Shown piece after piece: positions 1 through 6,264 of a DNA stretch of 7,502 bases. Within the stretch, counting starts at the first letter, position 1. Each line of letters starts with the position of its first letter. The position numbers were made by a program, and so were the translations under genes. The stretch comes from Chloroflexota bacterium (GTDB lineage: Bacteria; Chloroflexota; Anaerolineae; UBA7937). A model generated the notes under the pieces. It had not been told where the DNA came from. It made no database searches and saw nothing but the letters and a program-made list of their open reading frames with translations. The stretch covers positions 2,488-9,989 of the forward strand of contig DMLA01000125.1 of assembly GCA_003453555.1 (NCBI GenBank), given 5' to 3'.

Positions 1-525
1 GGCCGCCAGTTTCACATCTCCACCCCCCATCCCTCCCTTTCGTGCCAGGGCGATGAGGTAGAAGGAGGCGAAGCCGATGAGCCCCCCAGCCAGGGCGCGC
101 AGAGGGCCTGGCTGGGGGGATAGTGAACTCCCTATCCCCGCCATGAGGATGGCGGGGAGGATCACCACATTCAAGATGAGCCGATGTTCCAAGTCGATGA
201 CCAGGACCAAGAAGAGGATGCAGATATAGAAAGTGAAGAGGAGGAGTAGAGGGGTTGGGCCGTACCGCTGCCAGAGGAGGGCGAAGGCGAGCATGGTTCC
301 CAGTTCCAAGAGAGGCCGACGAGAGGAGAAGGGGGCCCGACAGTGTTGGCACCGTCCTCTCAGGAGAAGGAAACTGAAAACGGCGATCCACTCTAGGGGT
401 GGGTGGTTCTGGCCACAGTAGGGACAGCGGGGCAAACCGAGGGAGCGGCGCTGAGGCAGTTCGTCAGCGGCGAGGTTAAGAAAAGCGCCGGTGAGCAAAC
501 CGAGTAGGGAGTAGAGGATGATCAT
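1..525 (-). CDS. Prepilin peptidase, A24 family (partial, C-terminus beyond left edge)
   Basis: This is an inner-membrane aspartic protease that cleaves, and in many homologues N-methylates, type IV pilin-like precursors. The frame is open for 175 codons to the window edge. Residues 1-25 form the first membrane helix with a GAFLN...ELPQ pattern, matching the GSFLN...RLP signature of the family. Two CxxC pairs (C34/C37 in CPYC and C59/C62 in CQHC) form the zinc-binding cytoplasmic loop. The two catalytic aspartates are visible: D111 in VIDLEHRL and D170 in GGGDVKLAA. Helices lie near 75-88, 95-111, 118-132 and 145-161. Full-length relatives are about 230-270 residues, so roughly one third is missing. 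The ATG at 525 is chosen because a GGAG lies 8 nt upstream (534-537) and no upstream in-frame start precedes a stop. It is equivalent to PilD/ComC/GspO, but the system it serves is not visible here. The family call is firm. Confidence 0.93.
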   Translation of the reverse strand, partial: MIILYSLLGLLTGAFLNLAADELPQRRSLGLPRCPYCGQNHPPLEWIAVFSFLLLRGRCQHCRAPFSSRRPLLELGTMLAFALLWQRYGPTPLLLLFTFYICILFLVLVIDLEHRLILNVVILPAILMAGIGSSLSPQPGPLRALAGGLIGFASFYLIALARKGGMGGGDVKLAA

Positions 526-533
526 GCCGCATT

Positions 534-571
534 CTCCATGAAAATTATATCATACCGTTTGACAAGGACAA
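534..571 (-). promoter_or_regulatory. Promoter and ribosome binding site of the prepilin peptidase
   Basis: On the minus strand a perfect TATAAT lies at 549-544, with TTGTCC at 571-566 as the -35 and a 16 bp spacer. Transcription would start near 537, right at the GGAG (537-534) used for the start codon at 525, so the predicted leader is only about 12 nt. The promoter overlaps the plus-strand promoter at 559-587, so the two polymerases should compete. This is motif reading only. Confidence 0.55.
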
Positions 572-587
572 ATGAGGGCTCTAAAAT
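559..587 (+). promoter_or_regulatory. Sigma-70-type promoter for the 632-1441 membrane protein
   Basis: TTGACA at 559-564 and TAAAAT at 582-587 are separated by exactly 17 bp, a near-consensus promoter. Transcription would begin near 594, about 38 nt before the GTG start at 632. Its -35 lies next to and partly interleaved with the minus-strand promoter at 544-571, so the two divergent units share about 45 bp of control DNA. Confidence 0.65.
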
Positions 588-631
588 GGTAAAAGTAGCG
601 GGGTCTGCACTCTGTGCGTTGAGGGAGGCAG

Positions 632-1441
632 GTGGAAGAGGTCTATTATCAGAGAACGGGCACCCTGGTGAGCCTGCTCCTTTTGGGGTTGGCTCTCTCT
701 TGCTTGATAAGGCTGCCCACAAATATCGTCTCCTTTGTGGCCTTCGGCTCCCCCACCACCCTCTATGTATCGACCTCCTGGATCATGGGGGGGATGCTCC
801 TTCTTCTGACCATGGCTGGCGTCTATTCCCTAGTTCACTCCCAAGAGGAGAAAAGTTCCCCTCTCTATAGTCTCGCCTTTACGGGCCTGCCTAGTGTAGT
901 CATCTTAATAGCCCTTTTCTTCCTGCGTCTTTTGGCGGATAGGCTATTTTTCGTCTTAGGTCTCGCCTCAGCAGGCCTGCTTTTAACCTTGATCCTCGTG
1001 GGTCAATATCATACTATGGGAGAAAGGAACTCTCTCTGGGCACGATGGGGTCTCGATGTTGTGGTCTATGGAGCGGCTATTTTCTTCTACGCCCTCATCT
1101 ACGGCTTGAGGACTCATAGCCCTCTTTCGGCCAGCGGGGTATCGCTGGTTAGCGGGGCCTTGGCTCTAGAACTGCTGAGGTACGAAGGGGGTGCGCGGCG
1201 GACCTGGCTCTACGCCTTGGTTGTGGGGCTCATCATGGGGGAGGTGGTCTGGGTTCTGAACTACTGGGGCATATCTGCCCTTGCGGGCGGGAGCCTCTTA
1301 CTCTTAGTCTTCTATCTCTTCACTGGATTGGCGAGGCAATATCTTGAAGGCGTCATCGGTAGGCGTGTGGTGGTCGAGTTCCTTCTCCTGGCGTTTCTGA
1401 GCCTGGCTTTATTGGGGTGGCTCTTCTCTTGGTCTTGGTGA
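632..1441 (+). CDS. Polytopic membrane protein of unknown function
   Basis: I do not recognise this 269-residue protein. It is very rich in Leu, Val, Gly and aromatic residues and has about eight predicted membrane helices, near residues 10-27, 43-66, 82-98, 103-123, 138-158, 190-209, 213-233 and 246-266. Loops are short, and several basic stretches (around 183-190 and 243-245) suggest cytoplasmic loops. No catalytic motif or transporter signature is apparent. The start is GTG at 632: a TGA lies in frame at 620-622, so this is the first possible start, and a purine-rich GAGGGAGG at 621-628 precedes it closely. An alternative GTG at 668 lacks a good ribosome binding site. It has its own promoter at 559-587 and is divergent from the prepilin peptidase, which may mean a shared envelope or pilus theme, but that is only inferred from position. 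No terminator is visible before the next promoter. Confidence 0.8.
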   Translation: MEEVYYQRTGTLVSLLLLGLALSCLIRLPTNIVSFVAFGSPTTLYVSTSWIMGGMLLLLTMAGVYSLVHSQEEKSSPLYSLAFTGLPSVVILIALFFLRLLADRLFFVLGLASAGLLLTLILVGQYHTMGERNSLWARWGLDVVVYGAAIFFYALIYGLRTHSPLSASGVSLVSGALALELLRYEGGARRTWLYALVVGLIMGEVVWVLNYWGISALAGGSLLLLVFYLFTGLARQYLEGVIGRRVVVEFLLLAFLSLALLGWLFSWSW

Positions 1442-1444
1442 TAC

Positions 1445-1473
1445 TTGACAAATAATAGGAGATTTAATATACT
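1445..1473 (+). promoter_or_regulatory. Strong sigma-70-type promoter of the nucleotidyltransferase-phosphoesterase operon
   Basis: TTGACA (1445-1450) and TATACT (1468-1473) are spaced by exactly 17 bp, matching the consensus at 11 of 12 positions. The promoter begins three bases after the stop codon of the upstream membrane protein gene. The predicted start of transcription is about 1480, some 240 nt upstream of the first start codon of the operon. Confidence 0.72.
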
Positions 1474-1723
1474 GTTAGCGTGGCATAGGCCTGTCTGTGA
1501 AGCGATTCATCGCTGCACCTTTAGAAGGTGAGCGGTCTCTTGTCTTGCCCGTTTCTTTCGCTTGTAGCAGGGCGGTGATTGCCCCCCGTTGCGACGATGG
1601 AACGAAGCCGTTATCTTGCCGTCGCGAAGAAGCAGGCGGATACAACGGTTGCTCTTGTCGTCCCAAGGAAGGGGGGTTTGCTGTTAGTAGGGGAGGCGGA
1701 ACATTCAATAGGGAGGAGCGATC
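1474..1723 (+). promoter_or_regulatory. Long structured 5' leader of the NTase-phosphoesterase operon
   Basis: No convincing gene lies between the promoter and the start at 1724. The DNA can form several local hairpins. AGCGA/TCGCT closes a TTCA loop at 1501-1514. CACCTT/AAGGTG closes a TAG loop at 1516-1530. GGGC/GCCC pairs at 1570-1584. An 8 bp helix (1589-1596 with 1620-1627, including one G-U pair) encloses an inner AACG/CGTT hairpin at 1601-1612. CTCTTGTC occurs twice (1537-1544 and 1652-1659). No known riboswitch or T-box consensus was recognised. The ribosome binding site GGGAGGAG is at 1711-1718. A regulatory leader is an inference; it could also be decayed sequence. Confidence 0.4.
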
Positions 1724-2500
1724 ATGGAGGCTGTGGATCCAGAACGGGAAGCGCGCTTCTATAACGAGGCGTTGAACATCGTGAAGTGGGGCGAGGAGGT
1801 GGGTATCCCCTTCCGACTTTTGGGAGCCATCGCCGTGAATTACCACTGCCCCCAACACCGCTACCTCCACGAGAAGATGGAGCGAATCTTCACCGATATC
1901 GACGTTGTAACCTATAGCAAGCACCGCCCTCAGATGAAGAAGTTCTTCACGGATCTGGGTTATACACCCCAAGAACGCCTCATCGCCTCCCCGGCGGGAC
2001 AGCATCGCCACATCTACTGGAGCGAGGAGAAGGGCTGGCAGGTTGATGTCTTCTTCGATGCCCTTCATATGTGCCACAAGGTCGATTTTCGGGGCCGTCT
2101 GGAGTTGGATAGCCCCACCATCACTCTGGCTGACATCATCCTGGAGAAGATGCAGATTGTGGAGATCAACCTCAAAGATATAAAGGATACCATCATCCTT
2201 CTTTTGGAGCACGATGTGGGTGACCGGGAAGAAGAGACGGTGAATGGGGTCTACATCTCCAAGGTATTATCCGACGATTGGGGGTACTATTACACCGTCA
2301 CTACCAACTTGAAGAAGGTGAGGGCCTTCTTGGGCGAGTTCGACGCTCTTACGGAGGAGAATAGGGAGGTAGTTTCTGCCCGTATAGATAGATTGCTGAC
2401 TATGATCGAGGAGGCTCCCAAATCCTTTAAGTGGAAGGCTCGAGCCAGGATCGGAACGAAAGCCAAATGGTACAACGTAGTGGAGGAGGTATATAGATAA
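1724..2500 (+). CDS. Nucleotidyltransferase-like protein (MNT/AbiEii-type fold suspected)
   Basis: The 258-residue soluble protein resembles polymerase-beta-type nucleotidyltransferases. RLLGAIAVNYH (31-41) sits where the family's G-G/S helix-turn motif lies. TDIDVV (57-62) supplies the D-x-D metal pair D58/D60. QVDVF (106-110) supplies a third acidic residue, D108. After this come a typical alpha-helical segment, LADIILEKMQIVEINLKDIKD (near 135-155), and a charged C-terminal half (165-258) I cannot assign. The second residue of the usual GS/GG pair is Ala here, so activity is not certain. The ATG at 1724 has GGGAGGAG 5 nt upstream. The stop overlaps the next start as TAATG, and a GGAGGAGG inside this gene (2482-2489) serves the downstream cistron. 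The substrate is unknown. An AbiEii-like toxin or a sugar, antibiotic or tRNA nucleotidyltransferase are alternatives. The fold assignment is by motif only. Confidence 0.68.
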   Translation: MEAVDPEREARFYNEALNIVKWGEEVGIPFRLLGAIAVNYHCPQHRYLHEKMERIFTDIDVVTYSKHRPQMKKFFTDLGYTPQERLIASPAGQHRHIYWSEEKGWQVDVFFDALHMCHKVDFRGRLELDSPTITLADIILEKMQIVEINLKDIKDTIILLLEHDVGDREEETVNGVYISKVLSDDWGYYYTVTTNLKKVRAFLGEFDALTEENREVVSARIDRLLTMIEEAPKSFKWKARARIGTKAKWYNVVEEVYR

Positions 2501-3447
2501 TGGCCAGGACGAGGTTCATGTTTGCCACCGATCTTCATGGCTCGGAGACGGTATGGCGGAAGTTCTTGAACACAGCCAAGATCTACGATCTGGACGCTCT
2601 TGTCCTCAGTGGCGACATGACGGGCAAACTAATGGTACCCATCATCAAGCGGCCCGATGGGAAGCACAAGTCTCACCTCTTGGGTCGCGATTATCTGCTC
2701 GCGGAAGAGGAGATACCGGAGTTCGCCAAGAGGGTACGGATGCTCTCCTATCTGCCCTATGTCACCACGCCGGAGGAGGCAGAGAGGATCGGCAACGATA
2801 TGCAATACCGGGAGGACCTCTTCGAAAAACTGGAATGCGAGATCGTAGATCTCTGGATGACCCTCATCCCAGAGCGGGTCCCTGAGAAATGTCGGGTCAT
2901 CATCAGCCCGGGCAACGATGACAAATTAGCCATCGATGAAACGATCAAGCAGAGCCCCTATGTGATCTTTGCTGAGGAAGATGTCATAGACCTGGACGGC
3001 GAACACGAAGTCCTCTGCTTCGGCTGGTCGAACCCCACCCCCTTCGACTCCCCTCGGGAGTGCTCGGAGGAGGAGATGGAGGAGAGGTTGGAGCGGGTGG
3101 TGGCCAAGGTGAAGAAGATGGATACCGCTGTCTTCTGCATCCATGCACCCCCCTACGATTCTCAGTTGGATTACGCGCCTATGGTGGACAAGAATCTCAA
3201 CATCATAGTAGTAGGCGGTAAGCCTCAGATGATCCCTGTGGGCTCCACGGCGGTGCGCAAGATCATAGAGAAATATCAGCCCCTTTTGGGTCTCCATGGC
3301 CACATCCATGAGAGCCCGGGGTATATGAAGATCGGCCGCACTCAATGCCTGAACCCGGGGAGCGAATATGGGGAAGGGATCTTCAAAGGGTATCTGGTGG
3401 AGATCGACGGACCTAAGATCACTAGGCTACAGAGGGTGGAGGGGTAG
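2500..3447 (+). CDS. Calcineurin-like metallophosphoesterase
   Basis: This 315-residue soluble enzyme has the full set of two-metal phosphoesterase motifs: D11-x-H13 in TDLHGS, G38-D39 in SGDMTGK, G138-N139-D140-D141 in PGNDD, H215 in CIHAPP, and G267-H-x-H270 in HGHIHE, followed by NPGSEYG (285-291). It should hydrolyse a phosphomonoester or phosphodiester, but the substrate cannot be read from the sequence. The third block is GNxD, as in YfcE/MJ0936-type enzymes, rather than GNHD/E. About 100 residues separate GD39 from GND139, far more than in minimal members; this stretch (about 43-130) is charged and probably helical and may form a cap over the active site. The ATG at 2500 overlaps the upstream TAA by one base, with GGAGGAGG 10 nt before it, so translation is likely coupled to the nucleotidyltransferase. 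A terminator follows 26 nt after the stop. Confidence 0.9.
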   Translation: MARTRFMFATDLHGSETVWRKFLNTAKIYDLDALVLSGDMTGKLMVPIIKRPDGKHKSHLLGRDYLLAEEEIPEFAKRVRMLSYLPYVTTPEEAERIGNDMQYREDLFEKLECEIVDLWMTLIPERVPEKCRVIISPGNDDKLAIDETIKQSPYVIFAEEDVIDLDGEHEVLCFGWSNPTPFDSPRECSEEEMEERLERVVAKVKKMDTAVFCIHAPPYDSQLDYAPMVDKNLNIIVVGGKPQMIPVGSTAVRKIIEKYQPLLGLHGHIHESPGYMKIGRTQCLNPGSEYGEGIFKGYLVEIDGPKITRLQRVEG

Positions 3448-3471
3448 GGTAAGAAGGTTTTTGTTCCGGAG

Positions 3472-3948
3472 TTAAGAGGCTGGAAAGTTATCCAGCCTCT
3501 TTTCGTTCAGGGAGCCGGTAGGGTTTTTCCCCATGAACTTCATCACCTCAAAGCGCAACCGTGAAGGGTCTAGGCGCAGAGCGGAGGCCGGGAGGTCAAG
3601 AAACTCTTCTTCATCTCGATAGAGCCGGACAACGAAATCCCCTCTCCCCAAATGGAACAAGGATAGGGAGGAGTACTCCTTCCATCTTCCCTGGACCACC
3701 CTCCGCCCTTGGCGGAGTTCGAACCCCTCTTCATCGTAGATAAATATGGTGTGACGGTAGTAGCGGTAGAAGAACCAGCCCAGGAAGAGGGAGAGCACTA
3801 GATTCATAACCAAAAGAGGGCGGCTCACCAGGATGTCACGGAAGAGCAACAGGCTGGTGACCGCCCAGAGGATAGTGATGAGCAGGAGCATGAGGAATAT
3901 GGACTTGAACAGGTCACCGATCTGCAGGGGGGCGATCCTCCTCTTCAT
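3472..3948 (-). CDS. Small membrane protein with a possible bacterial PH-like domain
   Basis: The 158-residue protein starts with a basic MKRR. Two membrane helices follow, near residues 13-33 (IFLMLLLITILWAV) and 42-61 (LLVMNLVLSLFLGWFF). A soluble part (about 65-138) reads as alternating beta strands: TIFIYDEEGFELRQG, a tryptophan-containing RWKEYSSLSLF, FVVRLY and EEFLDLPASAL, then a helix with FEVMKFMG. This order of two helices and then a beta-rich domain ending in a helix resembles YcxB-like/bacterial PH proteins, but the match is by pattern only. The ATG at 3948 is preferred because it overlaps the upstream stop as ATGA. An in-frame ATG at 3957 would add three residues; neither start has a strong ribosome binding site, which fits translational coupling. 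The final codons double as the terminator of the opposing operon. Function unknown. Confidence 0.75.
   Translation of the reverse strand: MKRRIAPLQIGDLFKSIFLMLLLITILWAVTSLLLFRDILVSRPLLVMNLVLSLFLGWFFYRYYRHTIFIYDEEGFELRQGRRVVQGRWKEYSSLSLFHLGRGDFVVRLYRDEEEFLDLPASALRLDPSRLRFEVMKFMGKNPTGSLNEKRLDNFPAS
3474..3503 (+). terminator. Rho-independent terminator of the NTase-phosphoesterase operon
   Basis: An 11 bp perfect stem (3474-3484 with 3491-3501, core GAGGCTGGA/TCCAGCCTC) closes a six-base AAGTTA loop and runs into TTTT (3500-3503), then CGTT. It begins 26 nt past the phosphoesterase stop. The same bases encode the last nine residues and part of the stop codon of the convergent gene at 3472-3948. 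On the minus strand the stem has no following T-run, so it should work mainly in the plus direction. Confidence 0.78.
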
Positions 3949-4415
3949 GGAAAGCATCTTACGTGTCTGCCCATCTGCTTTCCCACGTAGGAGGGGTTGG
4001 TGGACACCTCTCGGGCGGCCAGGTCCACCAGGGCGATGCCGATCTCCCGGTAGTCGATCTTCTCCACCGCCTTCTGAACCTTTTCAGAGAAGGCTCCCTC
4101 CTTGGGGATGACCAGCCAGGCCCAATCCAGCCCCATCTCTTTCATATGCTCTAGGAGGCGCCTGACGAGGCTCCGCAAGGTGCTTGCCTCCAGTTCTTGG
4201 GAGTAGACGAAGCAGGCAACCTGATAGTTGGGCATGACCAGGAAGGAGAAGAGTCGGGAGAGGAGAAACCCCTTGATCTTCATTCCTCCCCTGACCATCA
4301 TATCAAAATGTGTATCCTCTATCTGGTAGCCACGGAAGGACTCCCGGAAATCGGCGACCCACCGCGCGCTACCCACCATGAGATTCTTTTCCAAACGGAG
4401 CAGGTACTCTTCCAT
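3945..4415 (-). CDS. Hypothetical protein, about 156 residues
   Basis: I do not recognise this protein. It appears soluble, with mixed alpha/beta character: amphipathic N-terminal helix (EEYLLRLEKNLMVG), hydrophobic strands around VACFVYSQEL and WAWLVIPKEG, and a later strand IGIALVDLAA. The Trp-rich WAWLVIPK and IGIALVDL strands, flanked by helices EASTLRSLVRRLLEHMKEMG and AFSEKVQKAVEKI, suggest a Rossmann-like or nuclease-like core, but no active-site motif can be defended. The ATG at 4415 is chosen. A GTG immediately upstream at 4418 is equally possible, since GAGGG at 4430-4426 would sit 7 nt before it and 10 nt before the ATG. The gene lies downstream of the permease and its hairpin terminator, with no promoter that I can see in between. 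It overlaps the next gene by four bases, so the two small genes are probably co-translated. Confidence 0.75.
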   Translation of the reverse strand: MEEYLLRLEKNLMVGSARWVADFRESFRGYQIEDTHFDMMVRGGMKIKGFLLSRLFSFLVMPNYQVACFVYSQELEASTLRSLVRRLLEHMKEMGLDWAWLVIPKEGAFSEKVQKAVEKIDYREIGIALVDLAAREVSTNPSYVGKQMGRHVRCFP

Positions 4416-4435
4416 CACTCCTCAACCCTCAAGAA

Positions 4436-4462
4436 GGAGGCAGCCCCTTTGGGGCTGCCTCC
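4436..4462 (-). terminator. Hairpin terminator after the permease gene
   Basis: A perfect 12 bp GC-rich stem (4436-4447 with 4451-4462, GGAGGCAGCCCC and its complement) has a three-base loop. On the minus strand it is followed by TTCTT, a short T-rich tail. It lies 30 nt past the permease stop and 20 nt before the next gene's start. Because no separate promoter is seen for that gene, the hairpin may be a partial terminator or a processing and stabilising structure that lowers downstream expression. The plus strand has no T-run after it. Confidence 0.7.
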
Positions 4463-4492
4463 GGTTAGCCGCCAATGGAACCTAGACCCAAA

Positions 4493-6151
4493 CTAATCAG
4501 GCGGGATCTCGGTGAAGATGGTGGTCAACTCCACGCCTGTCCTACGGGCCTCATTGCTGTAGTACCAGTAGATGACGATGCCGCTGACCAGCACAAGACC
4601 TGAGACCAGAAGGGCCATGGGATCACGGAAGAAGTTCATGGCCTTCGATACTACGTAGAAGGCAAAGGCGTTGCCCAGCACAGCCAAGGCTCCCAGGACG
4701 ATGGTCCAGGTTCGGCTCAGACGGAAGGGCGACCGCTCGAAGATGTCGGGCTTCATGATGGGGAAGAGCATAGCCGCAATGGACACGATCCCGAAGAAGA
4801 GGACATCCCACAAGTCGGTGACGCCTATGGCTAGGGCCGAGGTGGCTCTGGCTAGGAAGGAGCCTGGCCATATGGCACCCAGGACACCGGACTCCGCGGT
4901 GCACCCGAAGACGATGGTGATCACCGAGGTGAAGATGATGGCGTTCCAAGGCGAGTGCCACCTCTCGTTCACGTCGGCCAGTTTGGGCGGAAGAAGCCGG
5001 TCGAAGGCCATGGCGAAGATCATGCGGGAGGTGGTGAGGATGAAAGGCGGGATGTCGTTGGCCACCCACAAGGCAGCGAAGAAGACGATGCAGGGCAGGA
5101 GCCAGGTCATACCTACCCCCGCGGCCTGCATGGCGGCCACCATAGGCATCCAGCCCCCGATCTTGGGCAGGCCGGCCTCTGCGAAGCTACCACCGCCGTA
5201 GTTGAGGAAGCCCATGGCGGACATGAGGGAGAAGTCGCCCACCCGACCGACCATCATCGCCGCCCGAGCCATCAGGGTGGAGATGGTTATGTAGAGGAAG
5301 ATGATGGCCAGGCCGGAGGCGAACATGGCCCTAGGTAGAGTTTTGTGGGCCTCCTTAACCTCGCCAGCCACGAAGGAGGCGGCGGCGTATCCGATGTAAG
5401 CCCAGTAGGCGGCCACTATGGCGCTGAAGACAGCACCCCAATAGGTGTTCCCGGCGGCTATGTCCCCCATCCCTTGGGTCAAGGCTGCCTGGGTGTACTC
5501 TGCTGCGCTGTGACCCCATAGGTGCTGGACCCCTGCTTCCATGGTGGTAGGGCTAGCGGTCAGGAAGAGGATATAGACCGCTACCAAGATGGCTGCCGGA
5601 ATCCAGAAGATGACCTGGAGGAGGTAGCCGGTCATCTTGACACCGAAGAGGGCGATACCGCTGAAGACGATTACCACCAGGGTGCCGAAGATCCACAGCC
5701 CTTGCGGTGTGGCCCACACGCCCAGTTGAGTGATGCCGGCCAGCTCCCCGAAGATCATCACCGCCTCCATCACCGCTACGGCGATGAGGCCATAGGAGAC
5801 GGCCACGGCGAAGAACTGGAACCAGGTGGCAACAAACCCCACCGCGGGGTGGAGGATACGGGTGATGAAGATGTAGCCCCCACCTGACCTGGGCATAGCC
5901 GCGGAGAGCATAGAGAAGCAGTAGAGAGAGATCAGGATCACAAGACCGGCTAGGAAGAAGGCCATCACCACCGGATGGATCCCCAGGAAGAACTTTGACT
6001 CCCCAATGGGGGTCCACCCTGTGGCCTGGAAGACCCTCTTCTGCCAGCCCAGGCCCACCACGTTGGCCATGGCGATGATCACCGCGGTCAGCATGCCGAT
6101 CTCTCGGACAAGCCCCGTTGCCTTACGCGCAAATACTTTTTTTTCTGCCAC
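4493..6151 (-). CDS. APC-superfamily amino acid/amine permease
   Basis: This inner-membrane secondary transporter of 552 residues has about 12 or more hydrophobic helices, longer than the usual 430-500 residues of bacterial APC permeases. Family signs are the glycine-bearing first helix (MLTAVIIAMANVVGLGW, 20-36), PRSGGGYIFITRILHP (87-102) after helix 2, the cytoplasmic loop GEVKEAHKTLPRA (263-275), and SRMIFAMAFDRLLPPKLADV (375-394). The length comes from an extended loop after helix 1 (41-58), a loop with acidic and aromatic residues (200-236), and another at 303-335. The first-helix glycine motif is NVVGLGW rather than the common GxIGxG. The substrate is unknown; amino acid or polyamine uptake is inferred from family. 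The start is GTG at 6151 with GGAGGGAA (6165-6158) a good distance upstream; the ATG at 6158 is out of frame. It is followed by a hairpin terminator and preceded by a long leader with its own promoter. Confidence 0.9.
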   Translation of the reverse strand: MAEKKVFARKATGLVREIGMLTAVIIAMANVVGLGWQKRVFQATGWTPIGESKFFLGIHPVVMAFFLAGLVILISLYCFSMLSAAMPRSGGGYIFITRILHPAVGFVATWFQFFAVAVSYGLIAVAVMEAVMIFGELAGITQLGVWATPQGLWIFGTLVVIVFSGIALFGVKMTGYLLQVIFWIPAAILVAVYILFLTASPTTMEAGVQHLWGHSAAEYTQAALTQGMGDIAAGNTYWGAVFSAIVAAYWAYIGYAAASFVAGEVKEAHKTLPRAMFASGLAIIFLYITISTLMARAAMMVGRVGDFSLMSAMGFLNYGGGSFAEAGLPKIGGWMPMVAAMQAAGVGMTWLLPCIVFFAALWVANDIPPFILTTSRMIFAMAFDRLLPPKLADVNERWHSPWNAIIFTSVITIVFGCTAESGVLGAIWPGSFLARATSALAIGVTDLWDVLFFGIVSIAAMLFPIMKPDIFERSPFRLSRTWTIVLGALAVLGNAFAFYVVSKAMNFFRDPMALLVSGLVLVSGIVIYWYYSNEARRTGVELTTIFTEIPPD

Positions 6152-6229
6152 TGTTCATTCCCTCCATAGAAGATTAGATAATAATGTTAATCGGGAAAGA
6201 ACCCCTTATCTGGCTAACTATCACCCCCT

Positions 6230-6254
6230 CTCTATACAAAACTAGGCTCTATAC
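6230..6254. repeat. Pair of CTCTATAC direct repeats, 17 bp apart
   Basis: CTCTATAC occurs at 6230-6237 and again at 6247-6254 with a 17 bp period, between the permease and selA. A related GTCTATA is at 6356-6362 and 6404-6410 in the same intergenic region. These are short and may be regulator half-sites or chance. Confidence 0.4.
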
Positions 6255-6264
6255 GATCAGAGCC
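6245..6264 (-). repeat. Inverted repeat in the permease leader
   Basis: GGCTCT (6245-6250) and AGAGCC (6259-6264) form a perfect 6 bp inverted repeat around an 8-base centre. It could be a hairpin in the permease leader RNA or an operator in the DNA. One arm overlaps a CTCTATAC direct repeat. Confidence 0.45.

Noticed and set aside
1474..1723. T-box, SAM, TPP, cobalamin or c-di-GMP riboswitch in the operon leader
   Set aside because: None of the conserved sequence blocks of these classes was found by eye.
1579..1764. Short plus-strand frame in the operon leader (internal ATG at 1597)
   Set aside because: It lacks a ribosome binding site, overlaps the better-supported start at 1724 in another frame, and its codon choice differs from neighbouring genes.
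1475..2212. Long open frame on the minus strand, antisense to the nucleotidyltransferase gene
   Set aside because: It mirrors a real gene with recognisable motifs, has no family-like sequence, and covers the promoter-proximal leader.
3710..3730. GTTCGAACCCC, similar to the T-loop of a tRNA
   Set aside because: No matching acceptor, D or anticodon arms surround it, and it encodes the GFELRQG part of the PH-like protein.
4623..5338. Several out-of-frame and antisense open frames within the permease gene
   Set aside because: They are shadows of a high-GC membrane protein gene and their translations are low-complexity His, Pro, Arg or Gly rich.
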